Assembly (NCBI RefSeq): GCF_034541975.1
Contig: NZ_JAVYJM010000001.1
DNA length: 64,000 bases
Reading direction: 5' to 3' (one strand)
DNA from: Dermacoccus abyssi
Lineage (GTDB): Bacteria; Actinomycetota; Actinomycetes; Actinomycetales; Dermatophilaceae
A program made the translations under genes and the position numbers. Positions 22,769 to 30,557 of the stretch are shown here, piece by piece (positions within the stretch are counted from its first letter, which is position 1; every line of letters begins with the position of its first letter). The notes beneath the pieces were generated by a model. It saw only the letters and a program-made list of their open reading frames with translations, had not been told where the DNA came from and did no database searches.

Positions 22769-23662
22769 CTATCCGCACGCCGGGCGTCGTAGGTGAGACA
22801 CGGCCAGATGCGCAAGTTCTCCGATGGCTCGGTCAATGCGCGGTTGATGCACTTCGGGTCGCCATGCGCGCGTCATGATCGCCACTGCGACAGGGAGCTC
22901 GAACGGGTACTCAACCACCGCCATTTCATGCCTCAAGTGCCCGAGGCTTCCTGTCTTCCCTGCAACTAAAACGTCGTCGTGCGGGAACCCTGAGCCGATG
23001 CGGTGACGCCAGGCCTGCTGTGCCATGGCTTCACGCAGCAATTGATAGGACGGAAGAGTCCACACTTGCGCCAGCACAGCCGTGAGCGACCGCGCCGTGG
23101 CGGAGCCCGCAAGTGCCGGGTCGTACTCACTCGTTGCGACGTCACGATCAAAGGCAGCTAACTCGCTGAGGGCTGCATCTGGCGAATCTGCACCGAACTC
23201 GTTCATGATCCGGGTCAGGCTAGCCATGCTGCCACGGCGCACGACAACCAGGCCCAAGGACCGCTCGCGCAGCCAATCATTCACCCGCTCAATGCCAACC
23301 ACGTCCAAGAGCGCGTCCGCGCAAGTGTTATCAGAGACATTGATGGCAAGTCTCGCGGCATCACGCTGGGAAAGAACCACATCGTCGACCAGCGTGGCCA
23401 CCCCTGTGGGCCCCGCGAATCGGTCGCGACCTGCAAGGTGAAGGCACTCACGTGGGTCAACTTCCCCACTCGCAACGAGATCGCACCAGGCCGCGAGCAA
23501 GGGGACCTTGTACAAGGAGGCCATGGGGGTCGCCACGTCGCTGAACAGACCCACACTCGCGGCGTCACCCCTCCCGTCAAGCACTCGGGCGTGTAGACGC
23601 AAGTCGATCCCCGCGTCGTCGGCGATGGCCTGCAGTCTGGCCGTGATGCCGTGCTCACTCAT
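22769..23662 (-). CDS. Class A beta-lactamase-like serine hydrolase without signal peptide
   Basis: The 297-aa protein carries the serine active-site motif MASLYK (SxxK), NVSDN (SDN) and VAGKTGSLG (KTG) at the spacing of class A enzymes. I do not find the ExxLN glutamate region of the omega loop, and there is no signal peptide (start MSEHGITARLQAIADDAG). It may therefore be a cytoplasmic serine hydrolase or a penicillin sensor rather than a true beta-lactamase. The ATG at 23662 overlaps the end of the LysR gene (ATGAGTGA), so the two are translationally coupled. Confidence 0.75.
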   Translation of the reverse strand: MSEHGITARLQAIADDAGIDLRLHARVLDGRGDAASVGLFSDVATPMASLYKVPLLAAWCDLVASGEVDPRECLHLAGRDRFAGPTGVATLVDDVVLSQRDAARLAINVSDNTCADALLDVVGIERVNDWLRERSLGLVVVRRGSMASLTRIMNEFGADSPDAALSELAAFDRDVATSEYDPALAGSATARSLTAVLAQVWTLPSYQLLREAMAQQAWRHRIGSGFPHDDVLVAGKTGSLGHLRHEMAVVEYPFELPVAVAIMTRAWRPEVHQPRIDRAIGELAHLAVSHLRRPACG

Positions 23663-24479
23663 CGTTCCAACGATCCAACACAGCGACGAGCGGTTTACAG
23701 TCCACGCCGGCTCGTCTTCTCGCATCAAGTGGGATCAACACCCTGTACGTCGCTGGGATCACGAAGTCCCTGCCAGGCGCTGATGCATGGGGACGGAGGT
23801 GCAATTCCGGAGTCACAGCTCGCCCCGTGGCAAGCCAGGCTCGTCGCGAGGCTTCGTCGTCCACCATCAGGATCTCGCCGCAGAAACCTCGTCGGTGCAG
23901 GGCATCGATAAGTTGGTCGTGCGCCGGGGGGTGGTCATTGCGCGGGGGGAGAACGATGAGCGCCTCAGGATCGCGCAGGACTGAAGCCGGGAAGATCCAG
24001 TGTCCCAGGAGCAGACGGGGATCAGCGTTGAGACCGTCCGTTGACCCCGGATGGCGCACGATTGCCATGTCGATTTCGCCTGTTCGAAGGCGATCGACCA
24101 AATCGACGCTATTGGCAAGAATCGGGTGAATCGGCATTTCTTCACTCAGCAGTGAGACCCACCCTTGGATGTGCAAGCCAAGGTCACGAGCAAAGCCGAC
24201 CCGCGCAACGAGACGCGATTCCCAGGCTCGTCCCGCCAGCTCGAAATCAGCGGCGTCCTTGAGTAGCTGGCGTGCGCCCGGCAGGAGGTCCCTCCCCGCC
24301 TCGGTCAGGTTCACACTCCGAGCATTCCGGTCGAACAGGCGCACACCCAAGTGGCGTTCGAGCCGCTTGATCCCAGCCGACAAGGGTGGTTGAGCGATGC
24401 CGAGGCTGTCAGCGGCGTGGCCAAAGTGCCGATGATCGGAGACAGCCACGTAGAAGGCCACATGCCGCAAAAAGTCCAC
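23655..24479 (-). CDS. LysR family transcriptional regulator
   Basis: The 274-aa protein has the LysR HTH (FGHAADSLGIAQPPLSAGIK, RLERHLGVRLFDR) and a substrate-binding domain. The GTG at 24479 (VDFLRHVAFYVAV) is the family-like start. It forms an operon with the serine hydrolase and is divergent from the PBP gene. This resembles AmpR-type control of resistance genes, with regulator and target sharing one intergenic region; the effector is unknown. Confidence 0.82.
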   Translation of the reverse strand: MDFLRHVAFYVAVSDHRHFGHAADSLGIAQPPLSAGIKRLERHLGVRLFDRNARSVNLTEAGRDLLPGARQLLKDAADFELAGRAWESRLVARVGFARDLGLHIQGWVSLLSEEMPIHPILANSVDLVDRLRTGEIDMAIVRHPGSTDGLNADPRLLLGHWIFPASVLRDPEALIVLPPRNDHPPAHDQLIDALHRRGFCGEILMVDDEASRRAWLATGRAVTPELHLRPHASAPGRDFVIPATYRVLIPLDARRRAGVDCKPLVAVLDRWNDE

Positions 24480-24488
24480 ACCCCCAGG

Positions 24489-24503
24489 ATACCGAAAGAG
24501 TAT
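24489..24503. promoter_or_regulatory. Candidate LysR box (T-N11-A)
   Basis: ATACCGAAAGAGTAT is a 4-7-4 dyad with the T-N11-A spacing of LysR sites, 10 nt upstream of the lysR start and 100 nt upstream of the PBP gene. Confidence 0.5.
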
Positions 24504-24603
24504 CAATAGAGCGCTCCGAGACTCTTTGACGAATCGTTCAGCCGTTCGCGAGGCTGTCTCTGAGAAGTCCCCCTCCTCTTCCCACTGGCACGAAGGAGCA
24601 CTG

Positions 24604-26499
24604 ATGATCACGCGGCGCACTGTCTTGACAGCCTTGGCGGCTGGAGTCACAGCCACAGCCGCAGCTGGTTGCCTCGGCGACTCCGCGGACTCCCCCGAGG
24701 GAGCAGGGCGTCTCATCGCACGCAACCTGAAGGCAGGAACGCCAAGCAAGGGTCCCATCACGGGGGCCGCCAGTGACGAAGCCTTCGCCCAGATCACCAA
24801 GGGCCTAGGGCAGCGCCCTTCCGTTTCCCTCGTATCAATCAGCAGCTCTGCTAACCAGGGGGCGCGGATCGCACACCTTCGATACACCTGGGACCTGGGC
24901 TCAGATGAGAAGTGGGAGTACGAAGTTGAGGCCCCGCTAGTGAAAGCAGGTGAGCGCTGGACGACCCAGTGGGCGCCAACTCTCGTCCATCCTGACCTGG
25001 CAGCTGACGATGAGCTTCACCTCTCCACAGGTACCGGCAACCGCGGGGAAATTCTCGACCGTGACGGCCAAGCATTGGTGACCGGTCGCCCTGTCGCCGT
25101 CATCGGGATTGATAAGGGAACTATCGACGAAGCCCGCATCGACTCTTCGGCGCGCGCACTCGCCCGCGCCCTTGGTTTGGCCCCGGACGCATACGCCAAG
25201 ACCGTCGCCGCGTACGGCCCCAAGGCATTCGTCGAGGCCCTCACCCTTCGCAGCGACGACCTGACTGACGACAAGAAGCGCAAGGTGATGGCCGTTCCCG
25301 GAGCCCGTGTACTTGACGAACAACGTGATCTGGCGCCCACGAAGGAGTTTGCCCGCGCGGTGCTTGGTACCGTCGCCCCAGTAACCGCCGAACAGATCAA
25401 GGCCAGCAAGGGCCGCCTGAAAGCTGGAGACACGTCCGGCACCGGAGGACTCCAGGAGCAGTACGATGCCCAGCTCCGCGGCCGCAGGGTCACAGCGATC
25501 CGCGCGATTCCGAACGGCAGCGACGCGGGCAGCACGACACGTCTCTTGTACAAGACACGCGAGGTTGATGGCCGCGCCCTGCGCACCACTTTGAGCTTGG
25601 ACCTTCAAACACGCGCCGAAGAGCTGCTAGCGAGACATAAGGACAAGCCCAGCGCCCTCGTCGCGATCCAACCGTCAACGGGGGAACTTGTGGCTGTCGC
25701 TTCTGGCCCAGGATCAAAGGGGTACGACACGGCGAGGATGGGGCGATACGCGCCTGGCTCCACTTTCAAGATCGTGAGTTCGCTCGCGTTGCTTCGTGCA
25801 GGCCAGACTGTCGATGGGATGGTCAACTGCACCCCGACGATCCAGGCGAACGGACGCAGTTACCACAACTTCCCTGACTACCCCGCCGATAAGCTCGGTG
25901 AGGTGCCATTCAAGACAGCACTGGCCAACTCGTGCAATACCGTCATGATTCGAGGAGCCGCGCAAGCCTCCGCTTCTGATCTTGCAACCGCCGCCGAGAG
26001 CTTAGGGATGACACAACCTCTCGGCGGCTTGGGCTACTCAGGTGCAGTACCGGCCGAGGACTCCGGGGCCGAGCACGACGCCAGCATGATCGGACAAGGA
26101 CGACTCCTCGCATCCCCCCTGGGCATGGCCACGGTCATGGCATCAGTCGCTGCGAGCCATCGAATAACCCCAGTGCTCGTGTCCCAAGACAAACCCAAGC
26201 CCCCAGCCCCCGCGAAACCGCTCACCGACAGCGAGGCACAAGCCCTACGCACGCTCACGAGCGCCGTGGTCACCGAAGGAGGCGGACGCATACTGAAGGA
26301 TATTGGCGGCCCGCCGGCACTGGCAAAGACCGGCACAGCTGAATACGGCACCGCGAACCCACCAAGCGTTCACTCATGGATGGTTGCCGCCCAAGGCGAC
26401 ATTGCGGTAGCCGTTCTCATTGAAGACGGTGGCTACGGAGCTGTCACGTGCGGCCCCGTTGTCCGCGACTTCCTGCTCAGCGCAAACCTGAGCGACTGA
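24604..26499 (+). CDS. PBP2a-like penicillin-binding transpeptidase lipoprotein
   Basis: The 631-aa protein has a twin-arginine-like lipoprotein signal (ITRRTVLTALAAG, lipobox AAAGC), an NTF2/MecA_N-type domain (about 35-140), a dimerisation domain with NRGEILDRDGQ, and a transpeptidase domain with SxxK in APGSTFKIV, SxN in ANSCNT and KTG in LAKTGTAEYG. It cross-links peptidoglycan outside the membrane. Such MecA-type enzymes can have low beta-lactam affinity. GAAGGAG precedes the ATG. Divergence from the LysR-serine hydrolase operon suggests co-regulation. Confidence 0.88.
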   Translation: MITRRTVLTALAAGVTATAAAGCLGDSADSPEGAGRLIARNLKAGTPSKGPITGAASDEAFAQITKGLGQRPSVSLVSISSSANQGARIAHLRYTWDLGSDEKWEYEVEAPLVKAGERWTTQWAPTLVHPDLAADDELHLSTGTGNRGEILDRDGQALVTGRPVAVIGIDKGTIDEARIDSSARALARALGLAPDAYAKTVAAYGPKAFVEALTLRSDDLTDDKKRKVMAVPGARVLDEQRDLAPTKEFARAVLGTVAPVTAEQIKASKGRLKAGDTSGTGGLQEQYDAQLRGRRVTAIRAIPNGSDAGSTTRLLYKTREVDGRALRTTLSLDLQTRAEELLARHKDKPSALVAIQPSTGELVAVASGPGSKGYDTARMGRYAPGSTFKIVSSLALLRAGQTVDGMVNCTPTIQANGRSYHNFPDYPADKLGEVPFKTALANSCNTVMIRGAAQASASDLATAAESLGMTQPLGGLGYSGAVPAEDSGAEHDASMIGQGRLLASPLGMATVMASVAASHRITPVLVSQDKPKPPAPAKPLTDSEAQALRTLTSAVVTEGGGRILKDIGGPPALAKTGTAEYGTANPPSVHSWMVAAQGDIAVAVLIEDGGYGAVTCGPVVRDFLLSANLSD

Positions 26500-26524
26500 T
26501 CGCGTCGGGCGTTCGCGGGAAGAC

Positions 26525-27319
26525 CTAGGTGTACTGACCGGGGACATTGGTTGACGCTGGCGACAGGTCCCGACGGTCTCCCTCGCCTGGAAGACATCGG
26601 CTCAGATACGCGGATGCCATAAGGAGTCCCCTGGAGCTCGCGTCGAGATTCTGACGCCATTCGCCCAGTCGAGCGAGGGCGGCCGACGCGTCGCCATGGT
26701 GATGGATCTGGTCGATGGCTGAGGCGATCCTCGCCAAGGGGAAGCTTCCTCGGCGTAGCAGTGCGGCCACACGGGCGTCGAGGACGTCATCCTTTGTGTA
26801 TTCGCGGTGCCCGTTCGCGTGTCGGCGTGGGTGCATGATGCCGGCTTCTTCCCATCCCCGGAGCGTCGCCGTGGTGACGCCGACGTGTCGCGCGAGTTCG
26901 CCGACGGTATAGGTGGCGGTAGGTGTCGGAGACGTCAAATCAGAGGGGTTGGCAGCGTGGAGGACGGTCTCGAGTTCCCTCACCGTGTCGCGCCCTGCCG
27001 CGAGCTGCGCGTGGGCCTGGTCCAAGGCCTCGAGGGCATCGCTTGGACGGCCGCCTGTGACCGCAGTCATTATCGGAATCGCGCCCTTATGTCCGATGGC
27101 GCGAGCCAGGGTCGTGAACGCGAGCAGCTGATCAAGATGGCCCTGGTCATAGACGCGATACCCGGACGGTGTGCGTCGCGAGCCGGCGATGACCCCCTGC
27201 GCCTCGTAGTTGCGCACTGTCTGTGCCGAAAGTCCGGCCGCACGAGCGAGATCAACCGGTCTGAGGTCGCGACCAGCGTTTGAGGGTTCAGCGATTGATT
27301 CAGCGGACAACGGGACCAC
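26525..27319 (-). CDS. Double MerR-domain regulator (TioE-like)
   Basis: The protein has two MerR-type HTH regions: DLARAAGLSAQTVRNYEAQG near residue 30 and TVGELARHVGVTTATLRGWE near residue 145, the latter followed by YTKDDVLDARVAALLRRGSF. This tandem arrangement matches TioE-type regulators. The C-terminus TNVPGQYT and stop lie in the transposon's terminal repeat. The start is unsettled: GTG 27319 avoids overlap with the operator-like dyad, while TTG 27340 is the longest reading. It is divergent from the Imm5-like gene and probably controls both directions. Confidence 0.8.
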   Translation of the reverse strand: MVPLSAESIAEPSNAGRDLRPVDLARAAGLSAQTVRNYEAQGVIAGSRRTPSGYRVYDQGHLDQLLAFTTLARAIGHKGAIPIMTAVTGGRPSDALEALDQAHAQLAAGRDTVRELETVLHAANPSDLTSPTPTATYTVGELARHVGVTTATLRGWEEAGIMHPRRHANGHREYTKDDVLDARVAALLRRGSFPLARIASAIDQIHHHGDASAALARLGEWRQNLDASSRGLLMASAYLSRCLPGEGDRRDLSPASTNVPGQYT

Positions 27320-27344
27320 AACCTTAAACCGGTTCTTCAAAGTT
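27320..27344. promoter_or_regulatory. Candidate MerR operator
   Basis: AACCTTAAA and TTCAAAGTT form an imperfect 9-7-9 dyad (7 of 9 paired) between the divergent regulator and Imm5-like genes, 13 nt before the latter's ATG. Size and position fit a MerR-family operator. Confidence 0.45.
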
Positions 27345-27357
27345 ACGATGAACGAGC

Positions 27358-27924
27358 ATGACTACCAACTCAAGACCGATCGGTCGCGTTCAGCGCACCC
27401 CAGACTTTGACCTGTCCATCGAGGACCTGCGCGCGGTGGCTGCGTTCAACCTGGCATGTGCGCTGCAGGTCATTGACCTCTTTGAGGCCGTGAAGCCGCA
27501 CGACGCGCGCCCACGTGACGCGTTGGTCGCGGCAGAGAACTTCGTGCGCGGTGGCCCGCGGTCCCGTGCGCAGCGCATCAGTGCTCCTGCTGCCCATCGA
27601 GCCTCCAAACAGGTCATCGGCGCTGCCTCGCACGCGGCTAAGGCAGCCGGTGATGCTGCGGCTTCTGCCTATCTACATCCGCTGGCCGACGCCGCCCAGG
27701 TCGGTCACATCCTCCGCGGTCCATCGCATTGTGTGTTAGCGCTGGAGATGCGAACTATCGAACCGCTCACGCGTGCGACTGCTGCTGCCGCAATTCTGGA
27801 ACAGTCCACCCCTGCTGTGGTCGAGGTGCTGTGCCGCTACCCAAGCGCTGCAACGAGAGATCGAGCGACCGCTGACGTGATGTCGTTTCTGGATGTCCAG
27901 CTTCGGAAGTCGGTGCGCCGATGA
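27358..27924 (+). CDS. Imm5-like putative immunity protein
   Basis: The 188-aa helical protein resembles the Imm5-like putative immunity family: FNLACALQVIDLFEAVKPHD, then RPRDALVAAENFV and a repeated alanine-rich section (HAAKAAGDAAASAYLHPLAD) ending with GPSHCVLALE. These proteins are thought to neutralise toxins of polymorphic systems. No toxin gene is nearby. It overlaps the RCC1-repeat gene by 4 nt (ATGA) and lies 38 nt from the MerR regulator. Confidence 0.6.
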   Translation: MTTNSRPIGRVQRTPDFDLSIEDLRAVAAFNLACALQVIDLFEAVKPHDARPRDALVAAENFVRGGPRSRAQRISAPAAHRASKQVIGAASHAAKAAGDAAASAYLHPLADAAQVGHILRGPSHCVLALEMRTIEPLTRATAAAAILEQSTPAVVEVLCRYPSAATRDRATADVMSFLDVQLRKSVRR

Positions 27925-28805
27925 GGACGCCTGACGAACAGCGCACGCACCAGCCCGACATCCCTGTGATCGCAGCTGGGCGGCGGCACTCCGTCGGGGT
28001 TCGCCGCGACGGCAGAGTGCTCGCCGCCGGGAGTCTTGACGCACCGGAGTGCGCTGTGAGCGATTGGCGCAACGTAGTCGCCGTGGCGACCGGCAACGTT
28101 CACGTTGCAAGGAACACTGGGCGCTCACACACTGTCGGCCTGCGCGCCGACGGTACGGCGGTAGCGACCGGATGGAACGGCGACGGGCAGTGCGACGTAG
28201 CCAGTTGGAACACTGTGGTGACCATCGCTGCCGGGTGGCGTCGCACCCTCGGGGTGCTGGCGGACGGAACTGTGAACGCCGTCGGGCGGCGTAGCGAAGG
28301 AGCATGCGAGGTCGGCCAGTGGCGCGACATCACCGCCGTGGCTGCCGGGGACTGGCACTCCGTCGGTCTTCATGACAACGGAACCGTGGTGGCAACGGGG
28401 AACAACCGTCGCGGTCAATGCGATGTCGCGCACTGGCGGCACGTTCGAGGCATCGCCGCGGGCTACCTGCACACCACCGCCGTTACTCACGACGGAGTGG
28501 TGCTCACCACCGGCGACGTTCGTGGCGGCCTCGCCGAGGCCGCCCACTGGCAGGACATCCTCGCTACAGCCGCTGGTAGCCGACACACCCTCGGCGTCGA
28601 CGCGCGCGGCAGAGTCTGGGCTGCGGGAGATAACAGCCAAGGACAGTGCGACGTGTCGTCCTGGTACGACGTAGTCGCTGTTGCCGCCGGAGCTGAACAC
28701 AGCCTTGGTCTGCGAAGCGACGGGACGGTTCTGTCCACGGGTCGCAGTATCGATGGCCAGTGCTCGGTCGAAGAATGGCAACTCGGCAACGGTGGTACCG
28801 CCTGA
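27921..28805 (+). CDS. RCC1-repeat beta-propeller protein
   Basis: The 294-aa protein is built of about seven RCC1-type repeats near 39 aa long. Each has the pattern GxxHSVGLxxDGTVxATGxNxxGQCDV, visible for example in AGDWHSVGLHDNGTVVATG and AGAEHSLGLRSDGTVLSTG. The fold is a seven-bladed propeller that binds partner proteins. No signal peptide is seen. It is co-translated with the Imm5-like gene. Its last codon overlaps the start of a truncated transposase. Confidence 0.82.
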   Translation: MRTPDEQRTHQPDIPVIAAGRRHSVGVRRDGRVLAAGSLDAPECAVSDWRNVVAVATGNVHVARNTGRSHTVGLRADGTAVATGWNGDGQCDVASWNTVVTIAAGWRRTLGVLADGTVNAVGRRSEGACEVGQWRDITAVAAGDWHSVGLHDNGTVVATGNNRRGQCDVAHWRHVRGIAAGYLHTTAVTHDGVVLTTGDVRGGLAEAAHWQDILATAAGSRHTLGVDARGRVWAAGDNSQGQCDVSSWYDVVAVAAGAEHSLGLRSDGTVLSTGRSIDGQCSVEEWQLGNGGTA

Positions 28806-28858
28806 TGCACCCGAATGCAGCACTCACGCCACGCCATCGCCTCAAAGCCGCTCGCTGA
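28805..28858 (+). pseudogene. IS481 transposase N-terminal fragment, forward
   Basis: The ATG at 28805 begins MHPNAALTPRHRLKAAR and stops after 17 residues; the intact transposase at 16850 begins MSHPNAALTPRHRLIVGR. Only the first 50 nt remain. Confidence 0.8.
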
Positions 28859-28937
28859 TCGGCCAACCGTCGTCAACAACCATGCGAGCGACGATCAGGC
28901 GATGCCGTGGGGTGGGCGCCGCGTTGGTGTGGGACAT
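28842..28937 (-). pseudogene. IS481 transposase N-terminal fragment, reverse
   Basis: The reverse strand reads MSHTNAAPTPRHRLIVARMV, then VDDGWPISERL and a stop, the first 31 residues of an IS481 transposase. It faces the forward fragment at 28805, with a 17-bp overlap, so two elements were fused through their transposase genes. Confidence 0.85.
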
Positions 28938-28943
28938 GACTGA

Positions 28944-28976
28944 GCCTTCCTGGGGGTATGTGCCGCCCAGGAAGGC
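28944..28976 (-). terminator. Hairpin upstream of the truncated transposase
   Basis: GCCTTCCTGGG and its reverse complement form an 11-bp stem with an 11-nt loop, 7 nt before the reverse transposase start. Its position matches the hairpin at 16801-16832 in the other element. Confidence 0.65.
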
Positions 28977-29078
28977 CAGATGCCGCCGCGGGCGGCGAGA
29001 TTGTTTGGGTGAAGGGCAACGGGTGTGTGGGACCTCGTGGGCCTTGTCATCAGCCGCCGCCGAGGGCGGCTTCCCGGC

Positions 29079-29465
29079 TCAGGCTCCCGGGTAGGAATCG
29101 ATGTTCCACCAGTGGCCATCGAAGTCGGCGACGCATGCGTTGCGGCCGCCGTGAAGTGCATAGTTGGGCTCGGTGACGGTCGATGCTCCGTGTTCCAAGG
29201 CCGTGGCGAAGAGGCTGTCGACGTCCTCGTCGCCGGCGACCACCAAGTTGCAGATCCCTGGCCCGTAATGCGGGTCACCGTCCTGAGTAGAGCCGAGCAT
29301 GATGCCCCCATTGTCGCGCCAGGCAAGTTGCGCATGGGTCACCACGGTCGAGTCATCCGGGTCCCGCACGACCATCGCCGTGGTGAAGCCGATGGCTTGA
29401 AGGAAGTTGATGCCTCGATCGGCATCTGTGTAGCGCAGGCAGTGAAACAGCTGTGGTCTCGTCAT
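29079..29465 (-). CDS. VOC superfamily (glyoxalase-like) protein
   Basis: The 128-aa protein begins TRPQLFHCLRYTDADRGINF, has GGIMLGSTQDGDPHYGPGIC, VAGDEDVDSLFATALEHGA and a C-terminal ACVADFDGHWWNIDSYPG. The pattern is that of YcgJ/PhnB-like VOC proteins, single-domain and probably dimeric. It lies 10 nt downstream of the AraC regulator gene and is transcribed with it, so the regulator probably controls its own partner. Confidence 0.82.
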   Translation of the reverse strand: MTRPQLFHCLRYTDADRGINFLQAIGFTTAMVVRDPDDSTVVTHAQLAWRDNGGIMLGSTQDGDPHYGPGICNLVVAGDEDVDSLFATALEHGASTVTEPNYALHGGRNACVADFDGHWWNIDSYPGA

Positions 29466-29475
29466 GGCTACAGCC

Positions 29476-30273
29476 TTATCCTTGGAGCGCTTGAGCGTCT
29501 TGAAGCAATGGGAAATCAGCCCTCGACTGGCGCAGCGTCCATCCCGTCATCGACCTCCATTCTCGGGACAGGTGCGCCTGGTCGCTGTAACCAGCCGCTG
29601 CCGCAATGTCCGAAGGAAGGGCGCCGCTCTGGACAAGTTTCTTGGCGTGCTCGAAGCGAGCGATCCGCGCCACCTGCTTGGGCGAGAGACCGGTCTCGAG
29701 GTTGAACAGGCTGGAAAGTCGCCGTCTGGACAGACCAACGTCTCGAGCTAGGTCGGCGATGGGGATTGTGCCCCGGGCCTGATGGATCCGCGCCAGCGCT
29801 TCGACCATGTCTGCTCGCGGTGTGTGGGGATGCTGCTCGAGCCGTTTGGTGAGGAATGCCGCCAAGAGTTGGAACCGTCCTAGCCAAGTTGACTGCCGCA
29901 GCTGGTCGAGCAGGTGTGGGGGCCACTGGAGATCTGTCACATCAACCATCAACCCCGCCAAGGCCCCGGCTGGTAGTCCAAGAAGCCGGCGGGCCGAAAG
30001 GGGGTGAATCGACAGTTCGAGTCCCTGCTGGCGTCCCCTCGACTGGATCAAGGCCGGCGCGGTGTGAAGACCGGAAGCCAGTACGTCCAGTAACTGCCGT
30101 TCACCGCCATCAAGCCAGCCACAGTCGATGGGTTCTGCGAGCGACAGCACCACCGTGACGCCCATCGAGGGAACCCCGTGATGGACGGCTTCGGTACTGG
30201 CGAAGTCGTACCCCACCCAGGAAAGGAGATGGGGCTGCAACCTCTGCGGGATGGATGGCTGCCAGACGGGCAT
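29476..30273 (-). CDS. AraC family transcriptional regulator
   Basis: The 265-aa protein has an N-terminal cupin-like sensing half and a C-terminal AraC domain: IADLARDVGLSRRRLSSLFN, GLSPKQVARIARFEHAKKLV and IAAAAGYSDQAHLSREWRSM. It is co-directional with the VOC gene 10 nt downstream. It is the passenger regulator of the right half of the composite transposon; unlike the WYL and MerR cases, its 5' end faces the transposon end. From 30274 to 30381 I see no gene. Confidence 0.85.
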   Translation of the reverse strand: MPVWQPSIPQRLQPHLLSWVGYDFASTEAVHHGVPSMGVTVVLSLAEPIDCGWLDGGERQLLDVLASGLHTAPALIQSRGRQQGLELSIHPLSARRLLGLPAGALAGLMVDVTDLQWPPHLLDQLRQSTWLGRFQLLAAFLTKRLEQHPHTPRADMVEALARIHQARGTIPIADLARDVGLSRRRLSSLFNLETGLSPKQVARIARFEHAKKLVQSGALPSDIAAAAGYSDQAHLSREWRSMTGWTLRQSRADFPLLQDAQALQG

Positions 30274-30411
30274 GCCACCAACCCTAGAGAAGCCCGGCTC
30301 AGAGAACCGACAGTGATCTGGCGCCCATGGTGGTGTCCGCTACACCCTCGCCAGCCACCCACTGCCATGCCCGTGGCGGCTCAATCAACGTCTCCGGTCA
30401 GTACAACTAGG

Positions 30412-30557
30412 TGGAGCTCACAGCGTCGCGCCCCTGCGTCATACACACCCGGCGTGGTCAGTGACTACACCGTGACACGTCGTTCATAGTGACCACGACG
30501 TGGAGGAGCCGCCATTCGGCTCGTCGACCGCACGACGCTGTCCGTTATTACAGATAA
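30412..30557. other. Island-backbone junction region
   Basis: These 146 nt follow the composite transposon's CTAGG repeat and precede the recognisable cpaF sequence. A stop codon (30555-30557) lies directly before the first cpaF-like codon. I see no gene; this is where the backbone locus was truncated. Confidence 0.5.

Larger units (their letters stand above)
26530..30406. mobile_element. Composite transposon with IS481-type ends
   Basis: The left end TGTACTGACCGGGGACA (26530) and right end at 30382-30405 are inverted relatives, and CTAGG occurs directly outside both (26525-26529 and 30407-30411), a likely target duplication. Inside are two passenger groups facing each other and two truncated IS481 transposase starts meeting at 28805-28937. 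The unit lacks an intact transposase and would need one in trans, such as that at 16850. Confidence 0.72.
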
